Source of the DNA: an uncultured Lachnospiraceae bacterium
Lineage (GTDB): Bacteria; Bacillota; Clostridia; Lachnospirales; Lachnospiraceae
Direction of reading: 5' to 3'
NCBI GenBank assembly: GCA_947625995.1
Contig: CANQQN010000054.1
Span: 1 to 10,594, forward strand
DNA length: 10,594 bases
The notes under the pieces are model-generated. The model was not told where the DNA came from and searched no databases. It worked only from the letters and a program-made list of their open reading frames with translations. Positions 5,702 to 10,594 of this stretch are shown here, piece after piece. The translations under genes and the position numbers were made by a program. Within the stretch, counting starts at the first letter, position 1. Every line of letters begins with the position of its first letter.

Positions 5702-6592
5702 TCACGCGCAGACACAAACCCGCTTCTTTTTCGGCCTGTCTCCGTTTTCTCTGCAGATAATGGTGGTCTTTGTGGGGTCAATCTTATCCCGCTCCATGAT
5801 CAATTCTCCGATGGCATCCGCCCGGATGATCCCGCCGGAAGGATTCATCACACTGTCAATGGTTCCGTCGATCTGCGCGTCCACGGTAGAATATTCAAAA
5901 GCCAGCGTCGTATTTAACAGCCTGCAGTCCTTCATGATCAGGTTATCAATATAACACATTCCCTGCAGGCTTTCAACCGTGCAGTTGACAAGCGTAAGAT
6001 TTTTTGCGTTCCAGCCCAAATATTCCCCGGAAATAAAAGAGTCGTATACCGTCACATTCTCGCTGTTCCAGAAAGCGTCCTTGGAAAGCAGGCGGGAATC
6101 GCGGATCTCCACATTTTTTGCACCGTCAAAAGAATAATTGCCATAGAGGGTCAGCCGATCGACAACCACATTTTCGCAATTCATGGCAAAATAATCTCCC
6201 TTTGCCGTCACCTGCTCCAAACAGACGTCCCTGCACTGCCAGAGGGTTTCCGCGGCGTTTGGCATAGAAACATTTTTCAGGGTCACATCCTTGCAGCGGC
6301 GAAAATTTTTCGGCGCCTCGATGGCGCAGTCCTCCACCGTAATATTGTTTGTATACCAGACGCCCGCTCGGGCCATCTCAAACCATGTGCAGTCCTTGAC
6401 GGTAATATCCGAGGCGTACCAAAGCGGATATTTCCATTTGAACATACTGCCGTACAATTCAATGTCATGGCTTTCCTTCAGCGGGGACTCCCCCTCCCCG
6501 AAAACTGTATCATAAATCCTTAAATTTTCCCCCTGAAACAGAGGGCGTTCCCCTGTATAAAATTCCTGATGGATTTCTTTTACAGTACGCAT
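5702..6592 (-). CDS. DUF3737 right-handed beta-helix protein
   Basis: A 296-residue soluble protein without a signal peptide. Nearly the whole sequence is a series of roughly 20-residue rungs built on the pattern N/D-V-T-V-x-D-C or S (for example DITVKDC, NITVEDC, DVTLKNV, NVEIRDS, NVTVYDS, NLTLVNC), which gives a parallel beta-helix. It matches the DUF3737 family in length and in the opening ending ERPLFQGENLRIYDTVFGEGESPLK-type region. Family function is not established. The ATG at 6592 has AAAGGA and GGAAGA upstream. The last residues, KKKRVCVCA, are basic then cysteine-rich and look unlike the helix rungs. It is the middle gene of the operon, 90 bp after the small-protein gene. Confidence 0.88.
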   Translation of the reverse strand: MRTVKEIHQEFYTGERPLFQGENLRIYDTVFGEGESPLKESHDIELYGSMFKWKYPLWYASDITVKDCTWFEMARAGVWYTNNITVEDCAIEAPKNFRRCKDVTLKNVSMPNAAETLWQCRDVCLEQVTAKGDYFAMNCENVVVDRLTLYGNYSFDGAKNVEIRDSRLLSKDAFWNSENVTVYDSFISGEYLGWNAKNLTLVNCTVESLQGMCYIDNLIMKDCRLLNTTLAFEYSTVDAQIDGTIDSVMNPSGGIIRADAIGELIMERDKIDPTKTTIICRENGDRPKKKRVCVCA

Positions 6593-6682
6593 TCTTCCAG
6601 ATCCTTTCTATTCCCTATGTTTCCGCCACGCCGTCCCATGACCGCGCCGTCCAATCTGCCGCCGTCCAGCATCCTGCGCGGA

Positions 6683-6904
6683 TCAGGCTTCCTTTTTTAA
6701 TTGATAGACCAGATAATCCAGACAGTCCAGCCGTTTCTGTTCCTGATGGATCTCCTCCAGCAACCTGCGCCGATGAAGATCCAAGGCCTTCAGGCCTTCC
6801 GACTTTCTTCCTGTTTTTAAATTATCCATAAACGCGTCGATGGTGTCAGACCGGCAGCCCGCATCTTTCAGATTTTGAATGATCGCTTCTTCTGTCTCAA
6901 ACAT
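6683..6904 (-). CDS. Small helical protein, unnamed family (paralogue of 389-607)
   Basis: A 73-residue protein, probably cytosolic and all helical, with N-terminal EEAIIQNLKDAGC, a central charged stretch and the ending DCLDYLVYQLKKEA. The start is firm: GGAGGG lies 6 nt before the ATG. It is first in the operon with the DUF3737 and MalY-type genes and is divergent from lysR. The C-terminal half aligns with the 72-residue product at 389-607, and both families keep N-L-K near residue 12 and a Cys near residue 17. I do not recognise a named family or function. The regular leucine and charged spacing would fit a helical hairpin that self-associates or binds a partner. Confidence 0.85.
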   Translation of the reverse strand: MFETEEAIIQNLKDAGCRSDTIDAFMDNLKTGRKSEGLKALDLHRRRLLEEIHQEQKRLDCLDYLVYQLKKEA

Positions 6905-7055
6905 CTTTGTCCCTCCAGCAGAGCCTGCTTTCCGACGATTTGATCATCCGCCGGGTTCACAGGCTGATTCCCTTTGACAACTGCCGCTGTTCCTGCCGCT
7001 TTGAATTGGCCGGCAAACGCCGTTGCTCCATTCTGGGTTGTCGTTTATATCTTTG

Positions 7056-7084
7056 ATTATAGCAGAGCAAGGAATAGATAGCAA
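7056..7084 (-). promoter_or_regulatory. Promoter of the small protein / DUF3737 / lyase operon
   Basis: On the minus strand a perfect TATAAT (7061-7056) is preceded at 17 bp by TTGCTA (7084-7079, 4/6). Transcription would begin near 7049, leaving about 145 nt of leader before the ATG at 6904. The weak -35 box next to a dyad suggests activation by a bound regulator. Confidence 0.65.
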
Positions 7085-7087
7085 ATA

Positions 7088-7110
7088 CTTATGTTTCATA
7101 TGTTCATATG
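7088..7110. promoter_or_regulatory. Candidate LysR operator between divergent promoters
   Basis: CATATG-tt-CATATG (7097-7110) overlaps TATG-ttt-CATA (7090-7100). The dyads lie exactly between the -35 boxes of the two divergent promoters (7084 and 7112), the usual place for a LysR-type site that activates one gene set and represses its own gene. The link to this LysR is inferred from position. Confidence 0.5.
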
Positions 7111-7111
7111 C

Positions 7112-7140
7112 TTGACAGGCATAACGCAACCTGCCATAAT
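7112..7140 (+). promoter_or_regulatory. Promoter of lysR and its structured leader
   Basis: TTGACA (7112-7117, full consensus) and CATAAT (7135-7140, 5/6) are separated by 17 bp. Transcription is expected near 7147, about 237 nt ahead of the lysR ATG. Confidence 0.8.
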
Positions 7141-7147
7141 GGAAGAA

Positions 7148-7347
7148 ACAGATACGGTCATAGTCAAAAGTCCTATATTTATCATTGACTTTTGGATCTG
7201 TCCGTTTACTGACAACACTGAACGATTACAAAAGGAATGGGGTTTTGTGTGAAAAATCACGCTGATGCGCTGATTTTTCACACTGGGATTTGGAGTGTCC
7301 CAAATCCCGGTGATGGCAGATGAGAAGCTGCATCCGCAGTTCTCATC
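7148..7347 (+). ncRNA. Structured 5' leader of lysR with four hairpins
   Basis: From the predicted transcript start there are four separate stems. First, ACAGAT (7148-7153) with ATCTGT (7196-7201), enclosing TCAAAAGTC (7164-7172) with GACTTTTGG (7187-7195). Second, a perfect 13-bp stem, 7247-7259 with 7271-7283. Third, a perfect 9-bp stem, GGGATTTGG (7285-7293) with CCAAATCCC (7300-7308). Fourth, GATGAGAA then CTGC (7319-7326, 7328-7331) with GCAG then TTCTCATC (7336-7347), one bulged G. No stem is followed by a T-run, so this is not terminator-type attenuation; control of translation, RNA stability or a DNA-level role are possible. I do not recognise a known riboswitch. A 28-codon frame starting at 7237 passes through the stems but has poor ribosome spacing. 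Confidence 0.6.
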
Positions 7348-7383
7348 GTCCCGTCGCGTAAACGCTCCGGAATGGAGATTTTT

Positions 7384-8256
7384 ATGGAACTGCGCGTACT
7401 TCAATATTTTCTGGCGGTCACAAGAGAACAGAGCATTTCCGGCGCTGCCCAGTATCTGCATCTGTCTCAGCCCACGCTGTCCAGACAGCTTATGGATCTG
7501 GAGAAAGAACTAGGCAAACAGCTTTTGATCCGGGGAAACCGGCGAATCACTCTCACGGAGGAAGGTATGCTCCTTCGCAAGCGTGCGGAGGAGATCTTAG
7601 ATCTGGTGAAAAAGACGGAAAACGAGATTTCTCTTTCCGATGAAATGATCGCCGGGGACATTACCATCGGCGCAGGAGAGACCGACGGGGTGCGTATCAT
7701 CGCAAAAACCGCCGAGAAGCTCCAAAAGGAATACCCCCTGATCCGTTTTCACATGATCAGCGGCGACAGCGTATCGGTGCTGGAGCAACTGGACAAGGGG
7801 CTGATCGACTTTGGCCTGCTGCTTGGCGATCTGGATCTGTCCAAATATGACACCCTGAAGCTGCCTGCGAAAGACGTCTGGGGTGTCCTGATGCGCCGAG
7901 ATTCTCCCCTTGCCCTGCGGGAATGTATCCGTCCCAAAGATCTGAAAGACCTGCCGCTGATCCTTTCCCGGCAGACCGCGGATGACCAAAATCCTATCTA
8001 CGGCTGGCTTAGAAAAGGCGGCGAACCAAATGTGGCCGCCACCTATAATCTGGTATTTAACGCCTCCCTGATGGTGGATGAAGGAATGGGCTGCGCCCTG
8101 ACGCTGGATAAGCTGATCAACATAAACAACAGCAACCTTTGTTTTCGGCCGTTGGAGCCTCCGGTGACCATCGATATGCATCTTGCATGGAAAAAGTATC
8201 AGGTGCTGACAAAGGCCTCCGAAAAATTTCTAAAAACCCTTCAGGACACCATATGA
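7384..8256 (+). CDS. LysR-family transcriptional regulator
   Basis: A 290-residue LysR-type regulator of normal length. Residues 1-60 form the winged helix-turn-helix (ELRVLQYFLAVTREQSISGA, then AQYLHLSQPTLSRQLMDLEK), followed by the linker helix to about residue 88. The periplasmic-binding-like effector domain begins at GDITIGAGETDG. The ATG at 7384 is preferred because GGAG (7374-7377) lies 6 nt upstream; the ATG at 7372 would overlap that site. It is divergent from the small protein / DUF3737 / lyase operon, so it most likely controls that operon and itself, responding to an unknown small molecule. Its transcript carries an unusually long, folded leader. No clear terminator follows; a 7-bp stem TTGCTTG / CAAGCAA (8289-8317) and the palindromic element at 8328 are candidates. 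Confidence 0.93.
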   Translation: MELRVLQYFLAVTREQSISGAAQYLHLSQPTLSRQLMDLEKELGKQLLIRGNRRITLTEEGMLLRKRAEEILDLVKKTENEISLSDEMIAGDITIGAGETDGVRIIAKTAEKLQKEYPLIRFHMISGDSVSVLEQLDKGLIDFGLLLGDLDLSKYDTLKLPAKDVWGVLMRRDSPLALRECIRPKDLKDLPLILSRQTADDQNPIYGWLRKGGEPNVAATYNLVFNASLMVDEGMGCALTLDKLININNSNLCFRPLEPPVTIDMHLAWKKYQVLTKASEKFLKTLQDTI

Positions 8257-8327
8257 CATACTCCTATTTCAGACACTGACTGACAATATTGCTTGCGTCC
8301 ACCCGTTTTTCAAGCAAACGTCAGGTT

Positions 8328-8442
8328 GATTTTTGCATCTTTTTCGAGCATAATTTCCTATAAAAATCAACTGTCCGATCCCTGACAAAGGCGAGCTTTG
8401 ATTTTTACAGGAAAATCAATAGCGCAGGAAAATGCAAAAATC
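8328..8442. repeat. 115-bp nested inverted-repeat element between convergent genes
   Basis: Outer arms GATTTTTGCAT (8328-8338) and ATGCAAAAATC (8432-8442) match over 11 bp. Inner arms of 17 bp (8354-8370 and 8398-8414) match with one mismatch. A further stem, TTGATTTT / AAAATCAA (8398-8405, 8412-8419), and GTTGATTTTT / AAAAATCAAC (8325-8334, 8362-8371) give alternative folds. No coding frame is visible. The element is like a small palindromic repeat or MITE remnant and may also act in transcription termination of lysR. Confidence 0.65.
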
Positions 8443-8476
8443 GCCGTGTTTGCGGTGAAATGACGGATTCCACGGC
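8436..8476 (-). terminator. Terminator of the ABC exporter operon
   Basis: On the minus strand GCCGTG (8476-8471) and CACGGC (8448-8443) form a GC-rich 6-bp stem with a 22-nt loop, followed after two bases by TTTTT (8440-8436). It lies about 75 nt past the exporter stop codon. The T-run is part of the right outer arm of the palindromic element. Confidence 0.55.
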
Positions 8477-8549
8477 AAGACTCAATAACTTAATCTGCAA
8501 AATTGATATCCTTTTAAATAAAACAGGGCTTTTGACTTCATCATCTTTC

Positions 8550-10370
8550 TTACCCCTGCCGGTAATTCTTCGCCTGAGCATAAAACATCTGGGCGTACAA
8601 TCCGCCCTTTTCCAGAAGCTCCTTGTGGGTGCCGCTCTCCGCGATTCCCTGCTTGGCAAACACGATCACCCTGTCGCAGAACTGGCAGGAGGACAGACGG
8701 TGAGAGATAAAGACCGCCGTCCGGTCCTTTGACATTTCCTGAAAATGCTCGTAAATTTCCGCTTCCGCGTAAGGATCAAGAGCCGCCGTAGGCTCGTCCA
8801 GCACCACCACCGGTGCTTCCTTGCAAAGCGCCCTCGCAATGGCAAGCTTCTGGGCTTCGCCGCCGGAAGGCTCGATGCCGTCCTCATAAAACTGCTTGTA
8901 AAGTCCCGTGTCCAGTCCCTTCGGAAGACCTTCCAGACGTTCTCCAAAACCGGCAAGGGCACAGATCTCTTTCAGTTGTCCGTCCGTCAAAGTCCCGTTG
9001 CCCGCAAGCTTCAGATTCTCCCGGATACTGAAAGAAAACAGCTTGAAATCCTGAAATACCACGGAAAGCAGCTTTCTGTATTCCTGCTGGCTGTAATGAT
9101 AAATGCTGACGCCGTTTAAGAGGATATCCCCCTCCGTCACCGGATACAGCCGGCACAAAAGCTTGATGAAGGTGGTCTTTCCCGCGCCGTTCTCTCCTAC
9201 CAGACAGATGTGCTCTCTCGGATCAATGGTCAGATTTACATGCCGCAAAATATCCCTGTCGGTACCCGGATAGCGAAAAGTGACGTTTTTAAATTCGATC
9301 ACCGGCGCCTTCCTGCTTTCCTCATCGATCCTACGGCCACCGCCCTCGTCCTTTTCCTCCGGATATTCTATGAATACCCTGTATTCGTTCATCAGCTGCA
9401 GGTCGTTTCCAAGCTCCTGCAGGTTGTTGATAAATCCAAGCATCTGACCGGTAAAGGTGTCCGCTGAATCCATCAGCATATTAAAATCACCGACGGTAAT
9501 CCGTCCGAGGATCGCCAGTATTCCCAGATATCCGTAGGTAAGACCGTTTTTCACCGTATTCACCACCCCGGTGATCAGGTCAAATTTCTGCCGTTTGTCG
9601 GCGCTGTCCTGATCGTTCCTGTAAAGCTGCTTTGTCGTATCCGCGCCCATTTCTCTGATCATATCATGGCCGCCGTACAGCCGCAGATCCTTGCCATAAG
9701 CAAAATCCCCAAGGTCACGGAACACATACTGATAGATCCGGTCCAGCTTTGGCCGCAGATTATAAAAATGGATACGCACCCCGATCTCTTTCGCCTTCAG
9801 GATCAGGCTGGCGACCACCACCAGAACCGCCAGCACAAGAAGCAGCGGCGAGGCGGTGAAAATGATGCCCACTACGCCGGCCATGGTAAAGACAGAAGCG
9901 ATCACCGTCGTCAGTTCATCCAGCAGGGTAGGGATGCCGCCGCTGTAATAGTACCCGTTTAAGCTCTTCTGGCTCTGATCCATATCCTTTGGATTCTCCG
10001 TACAGGCAAATTTTACCCGCATGATCTTTTCGGAAAACTGCCGCTCCATGAAAAGATAGAAATACTCGGACGCCATGGTTTTTTTGTAAAACACAAACCG
10101 GTCCACATACCGGACGAAGGTCCGAAGTCCTGCCAGCAGCGCCACCCACAGGATCAGATACGGGATCCGCCTGCCGCCTACCAGCTCGTCTATGATCAGT
10201 TTGGGAAAAATAATGGTGATAAAAGGCTCCACAGAGGTGGGAATAATCCCGAAAGCATACCAGAATACCGCCGTCGGCTTTTCTCTGTACGCCATAGCCA
10301 GATAATAGCCCAGCACGCCCAGCCGCTGCCGCAAAGAGATCTTTTCTTCCTTCTTTTCCTTTTTGCTCAT
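8550..10370 (-). CDS. ABC exporter half-transporter (TMD-NBD), second gene of a pair
   Basis: A 606-residue half-transporter. Residues 1-340 form the membrane domain with about six helices; the nucleotide-binding domain starts near residue 356. Motifs: Walker A GENGAGKTT (392-400, Lys398), Q-loop Gln440 in VVFQDF, signature PSGGEAQ (501-507), Walker B VVVLDE (521-526, Asp525 and Glu526), D-loop AALD (529-532), and H-loop His557 in FISHRLS. All catalytic residues are present; the signature begins with Pro instead of Leu. The ATG at 10370 follows GGAGGGG and overlaps the stop codon of the upstream exporter gene by ATGA, so the two subunits are translationally coupled and should form a heterodimer. 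Substrate unknown: such pairs export peptides, lipids or drugs. Confidence 0.94.
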   Translation of the reverse strand: MSKKEKKEEKISLRQRLGVLGYYLAMAYREKPTAVFWYAFGIIPTSVEPFITIIFPKLIIDELVGGRRIPYLILWVALLAGLRTFVRYVDRFVFYKKTMASEYFYLFMERQFSEKIMRVKFACTENPKDMDQSQKSLNGYYYSGGIPTLLDELTTVIASVFTMAGVVGIIFTASPLLLVLAVLVVVASLILKAKEIGVRIHFYNLRPKLDRIYQYVFRDLGDFAYGKDLRLYGGHDMIREMGADTTKQLYRNDQDSADKRQKFDLITGVVNTVKNGLTYGYLGILAILGRITVGDFNMLMDSADTFTGQMLGFINNLQELGNDLQLMNEYRVFIEYPEEKDEGGGRRIDEESRKAPVIEFKNVTFRYPGTDRDILRHVNLTIDPREHICLVGENGAGKTTFIKLLCRLYPVTEGDILLNGVSIYHYSQQEYRKLLSVVFQDFKLFSFSIRENLKLAGNGTLTDGQLKEICALAGFGERLEGLPKGLDTGLYKQFYEDGIEPSGGEAQKLAIARALCKEAPVVVLDEPTAALDPYAEAEIYEHFQEMSKDRTAVFISHRLSSCQFCDRVIVFAKQGIAESGTHKELLEKGGLYAQMFYAQAKNYRQG

Positions 10371-10594
10371 GACGCTTCCCCTCCTTCTTCCTGATAGTAC
10401 CGGGCCTGTACGCCAAACAATTCCGCGTAATGGCCCTTCTGTGCCATCAGTTCTTCATGGGCGCCGTACTCCGTGATACGGCCGTCCTCAAACAGGGCGA
10501 TCTTGTGGCAGAACCGGGTGCTGGAAAGCCGGTGGGAAATATACACCGCCGTCCGATCCCCGCCATCACCACCACCGCCGCTGACCGGGAGAAC
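10367..10594 (-). CDS. ABC exporter half-transporter, C-terminal end only (partner subunit)
   Basis: Only the last 75 codons are in the window; the gene runs off the right edge. The reading DRTAVYISHRLSSTRFCHKI contains the H-loop His of an ABC ATPase and matches the same region of the downstream partner (KDRTAVFISHRLSS). It continues through FEDGRITEYGAHEELMAQKG to a short acidic tail. The stop overlaps the start of the next gene (ATGA). The first 12 codons at the edge (10594-10559) read VLPVSGGGGDGG, where a helix such as AEIYEHFQEMSK is expected, so the sequence at the very edge may be disrupted or of poor quality. Confidence 0.85.
   Translation of the reverse strand, partial: VLPVSGGGGDGGDRTAVYISHRLSSTRFCHKIALFEDGRITEYGAHEELMAQKGHYAELFGVQARYYQEEGGEAS

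Noticed and set aside
6905..7049. 24-codon leader peptide (ATG GAG CAA at about 7026) before the small-protein gene
   Set aside because: No ribosome-binding site is in front of it and the peptide has no run of a regulatory amino acid.
7096..7461. 121-codon minus-strand frame over the lysR promoter and leader
   Set aside because: It covers the promoter, hairpins and the 5' end of lysR, with no ribosome site; better explained as chance.
9916..10416. 166-codon open frame on the minus strand at the exporter junction
   Set aside because: It overlaps the exporter gene in another frame and the end of its partner; the Gly, Arg and Ala-rich translation has no family features.

Overview
The window reads as chromosomal DNA of a Clostridia-type Firmicute, most likely a Lachnospiraceae-like gut anaerobe. 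This is inferred from Shine-Dalgarno sites of the AGGAGG/GGAGG type, Rho-independent terminators, moderate GC with Firmicute-style promoters, and the mix of families (AzlC/AzlD, a MraY paralogue, a MalY/PatB lyase, DUF3737, and paired ABC exporters of the TMD-NBD type). No rRNA, tRNA, CRISPR array, transposase or phage gene is visible.

Layout, left to right. Positions 1-388 hold no gene: two near-identical 79/80-bp tandem units rich in inverted repeats, a third truncated unit that folds into a hairpin, and a structured leader. A small helical protein gene (389-607, +) and a Cys-type alpha/beta hydrolase gene (646-1635, +) form a short operon. Convergent to it are azlC and azlD (-), read from a clear promoter at 3127-3098; a degenerate 27/29-bp tandem repeat covers the azlC stop codon and fills the azlC-azlD gap. 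Next comes a stand-alone MraY-like glycosyl-phosphate transferase gene (3230-4228, -) with its own promoter and terminator. It is followed, in map order, by a second minus-strand operon transcribed as small protein (6904-6683), DUF3737 beta-helix protein (6592-5702), then MalY/PatB-type C-S lyase (5542-4346), ending at a strong terminator.

A LysR regulator gene (7384-8256, +) is divergent from that operon. Back-to-back promoters flank an AT-rich dyad that is a good candidate LysR operator, and the lysR transcript would begin with about 240 nt of strongly folded leader (four hairpins). A 115-bp nested inverted-repeat element and a terminator separate lysR from a pair of overlapping ABC exporter genes on the minus strand; the second is complete and the first runs off the right edge.

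The points most worth a second look are the structured lysR leader, the two paralogous 72-73 aa proteins that each head an unrelated operon, the MraY paralogue that has lost the HHH motif, and the three independent repeat or hairpin elements between genes. No complete novel defence or mobile system is evident.
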